A stretch of 64,000 nt of DNA from Oscarella lobularis. Its lineage: Eukaryota > Porifera > Homoscleromorpha > Homosclerophorida > Oscarellidae. The DNA lies in contig NC_089191.1 in the NCBI RefSeq assembly GCF_947507565.1, positions 2,150,240 to 2,214,239 of the forward strand, in the 5' to 3' direction. The notes under the pieces were generated by a model. That model worked only from the letters and a program-made list of their open reading frames with translations. It was not told where the DNA came from and searched no databases. The position numbers were made by a program, and so were the translations under genes. Positions 34,224-45,904 of this stretch are shown one piece after another (position 1 is the stretch's first letter; each line of letters opens with the position of its first letter).

Positions 34224-37200
34224 TCTTGCCGGAATATATAGACCGCTTGCCGGAATATATACACCGCCTGCCGGAATATATACACCGCCTGCTGGCAGAG
34301 TACGTACACGCCTGCAGGAATATATACACCGCCTGCCGGCGGAGTACGTACACGCCTGCCGGAATATATACAACGCCTGTCGGCAAAGTACGTACACTGC
34401 CTTCCGGAATATATACAACGCTTGCCGGAATATATACACCGCCTCCGGCGGAGTACGTACACGCCTGCCGGAATATATACACCGCCTGCCCGCGGAGTAT
34501 GTGCACCGCTTGCCGTAATATATACACCGCCTGCCGGCGAAGTACGTACACCGCTTGCCGTAATATATACAAAGCCTGCCGGCGGAGTACGTACACCGCT
34601 TGCCGGAATATATAGAACGCCTGTCGGCAAAGTACGTACGCTGCCTTCCGGAATATATACACCGCTCTCCGGAGTATATACACCGCCTGCCGGCGGAGAA
34701 CGTACACGCCTGCGGGTGTATATACACCGCCTTCCGGCGGAGTACGTACACTGCCTTTCGGAATATATACACCGTTTTCCGGAATATATACACCGCCTGC
34801 CGGCGGAGTACGTACACCGCCTGCCAGAATATATACACCGCCTGCCAAAATATCCACACCGCTTGCCGGAATATATACACCGCCTGCTGGTGGAGTACGT
34901 TCACCGCCTGCCGGAATATCTACACCGCCTTCCGGAATATATACACAGCCTGCTTGCGGAGTACTTACACCGCTTTCCGGAATATATACACAGCCTGCCG
35001 GAATATATACACCGCCTGCCAGAATATATACACCGCCTGCCTGAATATATGCACCGCCTGCCGAAATATATACACCGCCTTCCGACGGAGTACGTATCCC
35101 GCCTGCCAGAATATCTACACCGCCTGCCGGCGGAGTACGTACACCGCCTGCCAGAATATCTACACCGCCTGCCTGCGGAGTACGTACACCGCCTGCCGGA
35201 ATATATACACCGCCTGCCGGCGGAGTACGTACACCGCCTGCCGGAATATATTTACCGCCTGCCGGCGGAGTACGTACACCGCCTGCCGGAATAAATACAC
35301 CGCCTGCCGGAATATATACACCGCTTGCCGGAATATCTACACCGCCTGCCGGCGGAGTACGTACACCGCCTGCAGGAATATATACACCGCCTGCCGGAAT
35401 ATATACACCGCCTGCCGGCGGAGTACGTACACCGCCTGCCAGAATATCTACACCGCCTGCAGGCGGAGTACTTACACCGCCTGCCAGAGTATCTACACCG
35501 CCTGCCGGCGGAGTACGTACACCGCCTGCCGGAATATATACACCGCCTGCCGGAATATATACACCGCTTGCCGGAATATATACACCGCTTGCCGGAATAT
35601 ATACACCGCCTGCCGGCGGAGTACGTACCCCGCCTGCCAGAATATCTACACCGCCTGCCGGAATAAACCGCCTGCCGGAAAATATACACCGGCTGCTGGC
35701 GGAGTACTTACACCGCCTGCCAGAATATCTACACCGCCTGCCGGAATACACCGCCTGCCGGAATATATACACCGCCTGCCGGAATACATACACCGCCTGC
35801 TGGCGGAGTACTTACACCGCCTGCCAGAATATATACACCGCCTGCAGGAATATATACACCGCCCTCTGGCGGAGTACGTACACCGCCTGCCGGAATATAT
35901 ACAACGCCTGCAGGAATACACCACCTGCCAGAATATCTACACCGCCCTCTGGCGGAGTACTTACACCACTTGCCGGAATATATACGCCGCCTGCCGGCAG
36001 AGTACGTACACCGCCTGCCAGAATATATACACCGCCTGCCAGATTATATACACCGCCTGCCGGCGGAGTACGTACATCGAATGCCGGCGGAGTACGTACA
36101 TCGAATGCCGGCGGAGTACGTACACCGCCTGCTAAAATATCTTCTCCGCCTTCTGGCGGAGTACGTACACCGCTTTCCGGAATATATACACCGCCTGCCG
36201 GAATATATACACCGACTCCAGGCGGAGTACTTACACCGCCTGCCAAAATATATACACCGCCTGCAGGCGGAGTACGTACACCGCCTGCCAGAATATCTAC
36301 ACCGTCTGCCAGAATACCTACACCGCCCGCTGGCGGAGTACGTACACCGCTTGCCGGAATATATACACCGCCTGCCGGAATATATACACCGCCTGCTGGC
36401 GGAGTACGTACACCGCTTGCCGGAAAATATACACCGCCGGCTCGCTGAGTACTTACACCGCCTGCCAGAATATATACACCGCCTGCCTGAATATATACAC
36501 CGCCTGCCGGAATATATACACCGCCTGCTGGCGGAGTACTTACACCGCCTGCCAGAATATATACACCGCCTGCAGGAATATATACACCGCCTGCTGGCGG
36601 AGTACGTACACCGCCTGCCGGAATATATACACCGCCTGCAGGAATACACCGCCTGCCAGAATATCTACACCGCCCTCTGTCGGAGTACGTACACCGCTTG
36701 CCGGAATTTACGCCGCCTGCCGGCAGAGTACGTACACCGCCTGCCAGAATATATACACCGCCTGCCAGATTATATACACCGCCTGCCGGCGGAGTACGTA
36801 CATCAATGCCGGCGGAGTACGTACACCGCCTGCCAAAATATATACACCGCTTGCCGGAATATATACACCGCCTGCTGGTGGAGTACGTTCACCGCCTGCC
36901 GGAATATCTACACCGCCTTCCGGAATATATACACCGCCTGCTTGCGGAGTACTTACACCGCTTTCCGGAATATATACACAGCCTTGCGGAATATATACAC
37001 CGCCTGCTGGCGGAGTAGGTACACTGCCTGCCAGAATATATACCCCGCCTGCGAAAATATCTACACCGCCTGCCAGAATATCTACACCGCCTGCTAGCGG
37101 AGTACGTGCACCACTTGACGGAATATATGCACCGCCTGCTGGAGGAGTACGTACACCGCTTCCCAGAATATATACACCGCCTGCTGGCGCAGTACGTACA

Positions 37201-37928
37201 CCGCTTGCCGGAAAATATACACCACCTGCTGGCTGAGTACTTACACCGCCTGCCAGAATATATACACCGCCTGCCTGAATATATACACCGCCTGCCGGAA
37301 TATATACACCGCCTGCCGACGGAGTACGTACCCAGCCTGCCAGAATATATACACCGCCTGCCGGCGGAGTACGTACACCGCCTGCCAGAATATCTACACG
37401 CCTGCCGGCGGAGTACGTACACCGCCTGCCGGATTATATACACCGCCTGCCAGCGAAGTACGTTGACCGCTTGCTGTAATATCAGCACCGCTTGCCGGAA
37501 TATATACAAAGCCTGCCGGCGGAGTACGTACACTGCCTTCCGGAATATATACACCGCTCTCCGGAGTATATACACCGCCTGCTGGCGGAGTACGTACACT
37601 GCCTTCCTGAATATATACACAGCCTGCCGGAATATATACACCGCCTGCCGGAATATATACACCGCCTCCCGGCGGAGTACGTACACGCCTGCCGGAATAT
37701 CTACACCGCTTGCCGGCGGAGTACGTACACGCCTGCCGGAATATATACACCGCTTGCCGGCGGAGTACGTACACGCCTGCCGGAATATATACACCGCTTG
37801 CCGGCGGAGTACGTACACGCCTGCCGCAATATATACACCGCCTGCCCGCCGAGTATGTACACCGCCTCCGTATTATATACACTGCCTTTCGGCAGAGTAC
37901 GTACACTGCCTTCCGGAATATATACACC
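34224..37928 (+). repeat. 21/24-bp composite satellite, block 2
   Basis: This is the same two unit types as block 1 (GGAATATATACACCGCCTG and GGAGTACGTACACCGCCTG cores), about 3.7 kb. Common variants are AGAATATCTACACCG, GAGTACTTACACCG and shortened TACACGCCTG. Starts and stops of frames across it follow from isolated indels. No gene is called. Confidence 0.95.
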
Positions 37929-38322
37929 GTTGTAGCCGTTGTAGTCGTTGTAATCGTTGTAGCCGTTGTACCTTTGTAGCCGTTGTAGTCGTTGTAGTCG
38001 TTGTAGCCGTTGCAGTCATTGTAGTCATTGTAGCCGTTGTAGCCGTTGTAGTCGTTGTAGTCATTGTAGTGATTGTAGTCGTTGTAGTCATTGTAGCCGT
38101 TGCAGTCATTGTAATCATTGTAGCCGTTGTAGTCGTTGTAGTCGTTGTAGCCGTTGTAGTGGTTGTAGCCTTTGTAGCCTTTGTAGCCGTTGCAGTCATT
38201 GTAGCCGTTGTAGTCGTTGTAGCCGTTGTAGTCGTTTTAGTCGTTGTAGCCGTTGTAGTGGTTGTAGCCTTTGTAGCCTTTGTAGCCGTTGTGGTAGTTG
38301 TTGTAGTTGTAGCCGTTGTAGT
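37929..38322 (+). repeat. Short GTTGTAGYC block with the same junctions as the 4.6-kb block
   Basis: About 0.4 kb of GTTGTAGYC units, including ATTGTAGTGATTG variants. The left junction (CTTCCGGAATATATACACCG into TTGTAGCCG) and the right junction (CCGTTGTAGTTTCTTGCC into GGAATATATA) match those at 29583 and 34223. Confidence 0.95.
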
Positions 38323-41300
38323 TTCTTGCCGGAATATATACACCGCTTGCCGGAATATATACACCGCCTGCCGGCATATATACACCGCCTGCCGGCGGAG
38401 TACGTACACAGCTTGCCGGAATATATACACCGCCTGCCGGAATGTATACACCGCTTGCCGGCGGAGTACGTACACGCCTGCAGGAATATATACACCGCCT
38501 GCCTGAATATATACACCGCCTCCCGGCGGAGTACGTACACCGCTTGCCTGAATACATACACCGCCTGCCGGAATATATACACCGCTTGCCGGCGAAGTAC
38601 GTACACGCCTGCCGGTATATATACACCGCCTTCCTGCGGAGTACGTACACTGCCTTCCGGAATATATACACCGCTTTCCGGAATATATACACCGCCTGCC
38701 GGCGGTGTACGTACACCGCCTGCCGGAATATATACACCGCCTCCCGGAATATATACACCGCTTGCCGCCGGAGTACGTACACGCCTGCCGCAATATATAC
38801 ACCGCTTGCCGCAGGAGTATCTACACGCCTGCCGGATTATATACACCGCTTGCCGGCGGAGTACGTACACGCCTGCCGGTATATATACACCGCCTGCCTG
38901 CGGTGTACGTACACCGCCTGCCGGAATATATACACCGCCTGCCGGCGGATTACGTACACGCCTGCCGGAATATATACACCGCTTGCCGGCGGACTACGTA
39001 CACGCCTGCCGGAATATATACACCGCCTGCCGGCGGAGTACGTGCACCGCTTGCCGGAATATATACACCGCCTGCCGGCGGAGTACGTACACCGCTTGCC
39101 TGAATATATACACCGCCTGCCGGATTATATACACCGCCTGCCGGAATATAAACACCGCCTGCCGGCGGAGTAGGTACACCGCTTGCCGGAATATATATAC
39201 ACCGCCTGCCGGAATATATACACCGCCTGCCGGCGGAGTACGTACACCGCTTGCCGTAATATATACACAGCCTGCTGGCAGAGTACGTACACGCCTGCAG
39301 GAATATATACACCGCCTGCCGGCGGAGTACGTACACGCCTGCCGGAATATATACACCGCCTGCCGGAATATATACACCGCCTGCCGGAATATATACACCG
39401 CCTGCTGGCAGAGTACGTACACGCCTGCAGGAATATATACACCGCCTGCTGGCAGAGTACGTACACGCCTGCAGGAATATATACACCGCCTGCCGGCGGA
39501 GTACGTACACTGCCTTCCGGAATATATACAACGCTTGCCGGAATATATACACCGCCTCCGGCGGAGTACGTACACGCCTGCGGGAATACACCGCCTGCCC
39601 GCGGAGTATGTACACCGCTTGCCGTAATATATACGCCGCCTGCCTCCGGAGTATGTACACCTCTTGCCGTAATATAAACACCGCCTGCCGGAATATATAC
39701 ACCGCCTGCGGAAATACACCGCCTGTTAGAATATCTACACAGACTGCTGGAGGAGTACTTACACCGCCTGCGAGAATATATACACCGCCAGCCGGAATAT
39801 ATACGCCGCCTGCCGGCGGAGTACTTACACCGCCTGCCAGAATATATACATCGCCTCTGGCAGTGAACGTACACCGCCTGCCGGAATATATACACCGCTC
39901 TCCGGAGTATATACAACGCCTGCTGGCGTAGTACGTACACCGCTTGCCGGAAAATATACACCACCTGCTGGCTGAGTACTTACACCGCCTGCCAAAATAT
40001 ATACACCGCCTGCCCGCGGGGTACGTACACCGCCCTCCGGAATATATACACCGCCTGCCGGGATATATACACCGCCTGCTGGCGGAGTACGTACACCGCC
40101 TGCCAGAATATCTACACCGACTGCTGGATGAGTACTTACACCGCCTGCGAGAATATATACACCGCCAGCCGGAATATATACGCCGCCTGCCGGCGGAGTA
40201 CTTACACCGCCTGCCAGAATATCTACACCGCCGGCCGGAATACAACGCTTGCCGGAATATATACACGGCCTCCGGCGGAGTACGTACACGCCTGCGGGAA
40301 TATATACACCGCCTGCCCGCGGAGTATGTACACCGCTTGCCGTAATATATACACCGCTTGCCGGAATATATACAAAGCCTGCCGGCGGAGTACGTACACT
40401 GCCTTCCGGAATATATAAACCGCTCTCCGGAGTATATACACCGCCTGCTGGCGGAGTACGTACACCGCTTGCCGGAATATATACACCGCCTGCCGGCGGA
40501 GTACGTACACCGCCTGCCGGAATATATACGCCGCCTGCCGGAATATCTACGCCGCCTGCCGGCGGAGTACGTACACCGCCTGCGGGCAGAGTACGTACAC
40601 CGCCTGCCGGAATATATACACCGCCTGCCGGAATATATACACCGCTTGCCGGAATATATACACCGCCTGCCGGCGGAGTACGTACACCGCCTGCCAGAAT
40701 ATCTACACCGCCTGCCGGAATATATACACCGCCTGCTGGCGGAGTACGTACACCGCTTGCCGGAAAAAATACACAGCCTGCTGGCTGAGTACTTACACCG
40801 CCTGCCAGAATATATACACCGCCTGGAGGAATATATACACCACCTGCCGGAATATATATACCGCCTGCCGGCGGGGTACGTACACAGCTTTCCGGAATAT
40901 ATACACCGCCTGCCGGAATATATACACCGCCTGCCGGAATATATACACCGCCCTCTGGAGGAGTACGTACCCCGCCTGCCGGAATATATACACCGCCTGC
41001 AGGCTGAGTAGTTACACCGTTTGCCGGAATATATACACCGCCTTCTTGCTGAGTACTTACAACGCCTGCCAGAATATATACACCGCCTGCCGGAATATAT
41101 ACACCGCATGCTGGCTTAGTACGTACACCGCCTGCAAGAATATCTACACCGCCTGCCGGAATATATACACCGACTGCTGGCAGAGTACTTACACCGCCTG
41201 CCAGAATATCTACACCGCCTGCTGGCGGAGTACGTGCACCGCTTGACGGAATATATACACCGCCTGCTGGCTGAGTAGTTACACAACCTGCCGGAATATC

Positions 41301-41405
41301 TACACCGCCTGCTGGCGGAGTACGTACACCGCCTGCCAGAATATATACACCGCCTGCCGGAATATATACAACGCCTTCCTGCGGAGTACGTACACTGCCT
41401 GCCAG
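38323..41405 (+). repeat. 21/24-bp composite satellite, block 3
   Basis: About 3.1 kb of the same composite units continue from the short GTTGTAGYC block to the start of the A/T-rich 22-bp satellite. The junction at the right reads ACACTGCCTGCCAGAATTCA. Confidence 0.95.
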
Positions 41406-42112
41406 AATTCATTCAAAATAAATTCTGCATTAATTCAGAATAAATTATGCATTAATTCAGAATTAATTCTGAATTAATTCAGAATAAATGCTAAATTTAT
41501 TCAGAATAAATTCGGCATTAGTTCCGAATAAATTCTGCATTAATTCAGAATAAATTCTACTTCTATTCAGAATAAGTTCTACATTAATTCAGAATAAACT
41601 CTGCATTAATTCAGAATAAATTCTGAATTAATTCTGCATTAATTCAGAATTGATTCTGCATTTATTCAGAATTAATTTTGTATTAATTCAGAATAAATTC
41701 TGCATTAGTTCAGAATAAATTCTTCACTAATTCAGAATAAATTCTGAATTAATTCTGCATTAATTCAGAATAAATTCTGCATTAGATCAGAATAAATTCT
41801 GCATTAATTCAGAATAAATTCTGCATTAATTCAGAATAAATTCTGCATTAATTCAGAATAAATTCTGAATAAATTCTGAATTAATTCTGCTGTAATGCAG
41901 AAATTATTCTAGATTAATGCAGAATAAATTCTGCATTAATTCAAAAAAAATTCGCCGTTAATTCAGAATAAATTCTGCATTAATTCAGAATAAATTTTAA
42001 ATTTATTCGCAATAAATTTTTCATTAATTCAGAATAAATTCCGCATTTATTCTGCAATAATTCAGAATTAATTCTGCATTTATTCAGAATTAATTCTGCA
42101 TTTATTCAGACT
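41406..42112 (+). repeat. 22-bp A/T-rich satellite, block 1
   Basis: The unit TTCAGAATAAATTCTGCATT plus AA repeats every 22 bp in the regular part (CTGCATTA at 41821 and 41843). The core CAGAATAAATTCTG is an inverted repeat with a 2-nt centre. Copies are diverged and some are half-units. No coding potential. Confidence 0.95.
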
Positions 42113-42690
42113 TTGTCTTGGGTACAATTTGTCCCCAGGACAAATTGTCCTGCGACAATTTGTCTTGGGACAATTTGTCCTCGGACAATTTGTCCTGGGA
42201 CAATTTGTCCTGGGGACAATTTATCCTGGGGACAATTTGTCCTTGGGACAATTTGTCCTGGGACAATTTGTCCTGGGACAATTTGTCCTGGGACAATTTG
42301 TCCTGGCACAATTTGTCCTGGGACAATTTGTCCCCAGGACAATTTGTCCTGGGACAATTTGTCCTGGGACAATTTGTCCTGGGGACAATTTGTCCTGGGG
42401 ACAATTTGTCCTGGGGACAATTTGTCCTGGGACAATTTGTCCTGGGACAATTTGTCCTGGGACAATTTGTCCTGGGACAATTTGTCCTGGGGACAATTTG
42501 TCCTGGGGACAATTTGTCCTGGGGACAATTTGTCCTGGGACAATTTGTCCTGGGACAATTTGCCCTGGGACAATTTGTCCTGGGACAATTTGTCCTGGGA
42601 CAATTTGTCCTGGGGACAATTTGTCCTGGGGACAATTTGTTCCCAGGACAATTTGTCCTGGGGCAATTTTTCCTTCTACAATTCTTCCTT
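42113..42690 (+). repeat. 15/16-bp GGACAATTTGTCC array (second site)
   Basis: About 37 copies of the dyad GGACAATTTGTCC occur, spaced by CTGG or CTGGG. A few spacers are inverted (GTCCCCAGGACA near 42131 and 42332). The Trp/Asp/Asn/Leu/Ser and Pro/Arg/Thr/Asn frames are repeat by-products. Confidence 0.97.
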
Positions 42691-43240
42691 GAAATTCTAA
42701 GTTAATACAGAATAAATTCTGCATTAGTGCAGAATAAATTCCCGATTTATTCTGCATTAATTAAGAATTAATTCTGCATTTATTCAGAATTAATTCTGCA
42801 ATAATTGAAAATAAATTCTGCATTATTTCAGAATAAATTCTGCATTAATCTAGAATAATTTCTGCATTAATTCAGAATAAATTCTGCATTAATTCAGAAT
42901 AAGTTCTGAATTAATTCAGAATAAATTCTGCATTAATTCAGAATAAATTCCGCATTTATTCAGAATAAATTCCGCATTTATTCTGCATTAATTTAGAATT
43001 TATTTTGCATTTTATTAGAATTATTTCTGCAATAATTCAGAATAAAATCTGAATTAATTCAGAATTAATTTTGAATTAATGCTGAATTTTATTCTGAATT
43101 AATGCAGAATAAATTCTTCATTAATTCTTCATTAATTCTACATTAATTCAGTATAAATTCTGAATTAATTCAGAATAAATTCTGAATTAATTCAGAATAA
43201 ATCCTGCATTAAGTCAGAATAAATTCTGTGTTTATTCAGC
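42691..43240 (+). repeat. 22-bp A/T-rich satellite, block 2
   Basis: Same family as 41406-42112, with TTCAGAATAAATTCTGCATT cores and many half-units. It ends abruptly at CGAATGTGAAATTTTTTCGC, where unique CpG-containing DNA starts. Confidence 0.95.
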
Positions 43241-43505
43241 GAATGTGAAATTTTTTCGCGATGTTTTAGCGCGCGTTACACTCGAAAAGCCCTACTCGTC
43301 GTTCGTCTCAAGTGCATCGCTTAGCGAGCGAGTTTGAGGTTCTTGATCGTTTTCTTGTCGTGTTCCGTCACTTTCTGAACGGTTATTGCTAAGTTTTTCG
43401 TCGTCATGGCGTTTCTGGGTGTACGAGCGATCTTTTAGAACGATCGCCGACGTATCGTCGACTCACGACGGAGCGCCTGTCGTTTTCTTCACCTTATATA
43501 CGATC
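43241..43505 (+). promoter_or_regulatory. Unique CpG-containing DNA upstream of the INO80E-like exon
   Basis: This 265-bp island of non-repetitive sequence is richer in CG than the flanking A/T satellites and lies directly before an ATG, so it is the likely promoter and 5' leader. A short upstream open frame of ten codons (ATG 43406, TAG 43436) is out of frame with the downstream ATG. TTATATA at 43493-43499 is too close to the ATG to act as its TATA box. The role is inferred from position only. Confidence 0.35.
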
Positions 43506-43580
43506 ATGGATGCTTCATGGCAGCATAGCTCTCGTAAAGAATATAGAATGTTGAAAAGAAAGCTGAAGCAGCTTGTCTAC
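43506..43580 (+). CDS. INO80E: INO80E-like first coding exon (partial gene)
   Basis: The exon encodes 25 residues, starting MDASWQ and ending KEYRMLKRKLKQLVY, then the consensus donor GTAAGT at 43581. The K-x-YR-x-LKRKLK-x-L-(I/V)-Y pattern is the conserved N-terminal basic coiled-coil start of INO80E (CCDC95), a metazoan-type accessory subunit of the INO80 nucleosome-remodelling complex in the nucleus. In that family the next residues are a Glu-rich helix beginning E-x-E-C-F; I do not find them in this window. ATG 43506 is the first in-frame ATG and sits about ten residues before the motif, as in known members. The exon ends in phase 0. The match is short, so another small coiled-coil protein is possible. 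Confidence 0.55.
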
Positions 43581-43605
43581 GTAAGTTCACGATCTTTTAT
43601 TCTGC

Positions 43606-44321
43606 TGTAATTCAGAATTAATTCTGTATTTATTCAGAATTAATTCTGCATTAATTCAGAATAAATTCTGCATTAATTCAGAATTAATTCAGAATAAATT
43701 CTGCATTAATTTAGTTTAAATTCCGCATTTATTCAGAATAAATTCGGCATTAGTTCCGAATAAATTCTGCATTAATTCAAAATAAATTCTGCTTTAATTC
43801 AGAAAAAATTCTGCATTAATTCAGAATAAATTCTACATTCATTTAGTTTAAATTCCGCATTTATTCAGAATAAATTCAGCATTAGTTCCGAATAAATTAT
43901 GCATTAATTCAGAATAAATTCTGCTTTTATTCAGAATGAGTTCTGCATTAATTCAGAATAAATTCTGCATTAATTCAGAATAAATTCTGAATTAATTCTG
44001 CATTAATTCAGAATTGATTCTGCATTTATTCAGAATTAATTTTGTATAAATTCTGCTTTAGTACAGAATAAATTCAGAATTAATTCTGCATTTATTCAGA
44101 ATTAATTCTGCATTAATTCAGAATAAATTCTGCATTAATTCAGAATAACTTCTGCATTTATTCAGAATAAATTCTGCATTAATTCAGAATAAATTTCGCA
44201 TTTTTTCTGCATTAATTCAGAATTAATTCAGAATAAATTCTGAATAAATTCTGAATTAATTCTGCATTAATTCAGAATTAATTCTGCATTTATTCAGAAT
44301 TAAATCTGCATTTATTCAGAA
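43606..44321 (+). repeat. 22-bp A/T-rich satellite, block 3
   Basis: Same family as 41406-42112. It starts only about 25 bp after the donor of the INO80E-like exon, so it lies in that gene's first intron if the gene is real. An internal duplication is visible: the phrase TTTAGTTTAAATTCCGCATT occurs at about 43710 and 43845. Confidence 0.95.
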
Positions 44322-44482
44322 TTTGTCCTGGGGACAATTTGTCCCCAGGACAAATTGTCTTGGGACAAATTGTCCTGGGACAATTTGTCCTGGGACAATT
44401 TGTCTTGGGGAGAATTTTTCCTGGGGACATTTTGTCCTGGGACAATTTGTCCTGGGGACAATTTGTCCGAGGACAATTTGTC
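44322..44482 (+). repeat. 15/16-bp GGACAATTTGTCC array (third site)
   Basis: About ten copies occur, with an inverted spacer near 44340 as at the second site. Some copies are mutated (GGGAGAATTTTTCC, GGGACATTTTGTCC). It passes directly into the pyrimidine-rich array, as at 26183. Confidence 0.95.
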
Positions 44483-45376
44483 CTTCTCCTATGCCTTTTT
44501 CTTTCTCCCTTTTGCCTTTTGCCTTCTCCCTTTTGCCTTTTTCCTTCTCCCTTTGCCTTTTGCCTTCTGCCTTTTCCTTTTGCTTTCTCCCTTTGCCTTT
44601 TGCCTTTTCCTTTTGCCTTTTGCTTTCTCCCTTTGCCTTTTGCTTTCTCCCTTTGCCTTTTGCTTTCTCCCTTTGCCTTTTGCTTTCTCCCTTTGCCTTT
44701 TGCCTTTTCCCTTTGCCTTTTGCCTTTTCCCTTTGCCTTTTGCCTTCTCCCTTTGCCTTTTGCCTTCTCCCTTTGCCTTTTGCCTTCTCCCTTTGCCTTT
44801 TGCCTTCTCCCTTTGCCTTTTGCCTTCTCCCTTTGCCTTTTGCCTTTTCCCTTTGCCTTTTGCCTTTTCCCTTTGCCTTTTGCCTTTTCCCTTTGCCTTT
44901 TGCCTTCTCCCTTTGCCTTTTGCCTTTTCCCTTTGCCTTTTGCCTTTTCCCTTTGCCTTTTGCCTTCTCCCTTTGCCTTTTGCCTTCTCCCTTTGCCTTT
45001 TTCCTTTTTCCTTTGCCTTTTGCCTTCTCCCTTTGCCTTTTGCCTTCTCCCTTTGCCTTTTGCCTTCTCCCTTTGCCTTTTGCCTTCTCCCTTTGCCTTT
45101 TGCCTTTTCCCTTTGCCTTTTGCCTTCTCCCTTTGCCTTTTGCCTTTTCCCTTTGCCTTTTGCCTTTTCCCTTTGCCTTTTGCCTTCTCCCTTTGCCTTT
45201 TGCCTTCTCCCTTTGCCTTTTGCCTTCTCCCTTTGCCTTTTGCCTTTTCCCTTTGCCTTTTGCCTTCTCCCTTTGCCTTTTGCCTTTTCCCTTTGCCTTT
45301 TGCCTTTTCCCTTTGCCTTTTGCCTTCTCCCTTTGTCTTTTGCCTTTTCCCTTTGCCTTTTGCCTTCTTCCTTTTT
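44483..45376 (+). repeat. 20-bp pyrimidine-rich array (second site), about 44 copies
   Basis: The unit CTCCCTTTGCCTTTTGCCTT (or TTCCCTTTGCCTTTTGCCTT) keeps an exact 20-bp period through most of the array. The minus-strand Lys/Arg/Gln/Glu-rich frame and the plus-strand Leu/Pro/Phe/Ala/Cys frames are by-products: a 20-bp unit cycles through all three frames every 60 bp. The array ends in CCTTTTTGTAAACAG, which has the form of a 3' splice site. Confidence 0.97.
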
Positions 45377-45826
45377 GTAAACAGGGGGTTTCTGGAGGAT
45401 GTCAGATAAGTGCCGTGCAATTGTTTATGAGTTGTGTGGCTTTGTTAATGTGTATAGGGGCAATGTTAGGGCAGAGTCAATACTGATAGGTATATAATGG
45501 TTCCTAATTGTGTTAAATATATCTAATTAGTTTTCTTAGGGGCATAGGGATGGGAGGAACAATGACAAGGAGATGGGGCGCGAGGGAGAAGAGGAGCAAG
45601 CAGGCAGGGAGGAGAAGGAATATCAAGGGATCGATGGTATGTGATGTAGGTAGAGTTTTAGTTATTGAGGGGTCTCTAATTCGTTTTATAGATGTGTAAG
45701 AGCGTAAGGAAGAATGATACGAGCAACGGATGCGAGTGGGAAGAGGAGGATTGGAAGGGAAGGCAATCAGAAGGGAGGATGACTATCGAGGGGGCAAAGG
45801 TATGTGATGTAGGTAGAGTTGTCTTG
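45377..45826 (+). other. Purine-rich exon module B, paralogue of module A
   Basis: Exon-like blocks are 45385-45489 (donor GTATATAATGG), 45540-45636 (donor GTATGTGATG) and 45692-45799 (donor GTATGTGATG). Introns are 50 and 55 bp; acceptors are TTTTGTAAACAG, TTTTCTTAG and CGTTTTATAG. The second and third blocks match module A at 25664-26067, and GTTAGGGCAGAGTCAATACT matches 25593-25612. One frame is open through the first two exons (part reads DKCRAIVYELCGFVNVYRG, then Glu/Gly/Arg-rich) and stops just inside the third. I recognise no family with confidence. The first exon does not encode the expected continuation of INO80E. Confidence 0.5.
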
Positions 45827-45904
45827 GGGACAATTGTCCTGGGACATTTGGTCCTGGGACAATTTGTCTAGGGACAATTTGTCCTGGGAGAATTTGTTCA
45901 GAAA
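45827..45904 (+). repeat. 15/16-bp GGACAATTTGTCC array, degenerate (fourth site)
   Basis: Five diverged copies occur (for example GGACAATTGTCC and GGACATTTGGTCC). As at the first site, the array begins within the intron after the last purine-rich exon, shortly after GTATGTGATGTAGGTAG. Confidence 0.9.

Noticed and set aside
42102-42757. Trp/Asp/Asn/Leu/Ser and Pro/Arg/Thr/Asn repeat proteins
   Set aside because: They are by-products of the 15/16-bp GGACAATTTGTCC array, with frame shifts where the spacer changes length.
44290-45420. Lys/Arg/Glu/Gln-rich minus-strand protein resembling a coiled coil or histone-like tail
   Set aside because: It is a translation of the 20-bp pyrimidine array; the same 20-residue cycle appears in every frame.
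45385-45489. Second exon of the INO80E-like gene
   Set aside because: The phase-0 reading does not give the expected Glu-rich helix and stops within the block. The block is part of the duplicated purine-rich module instead.
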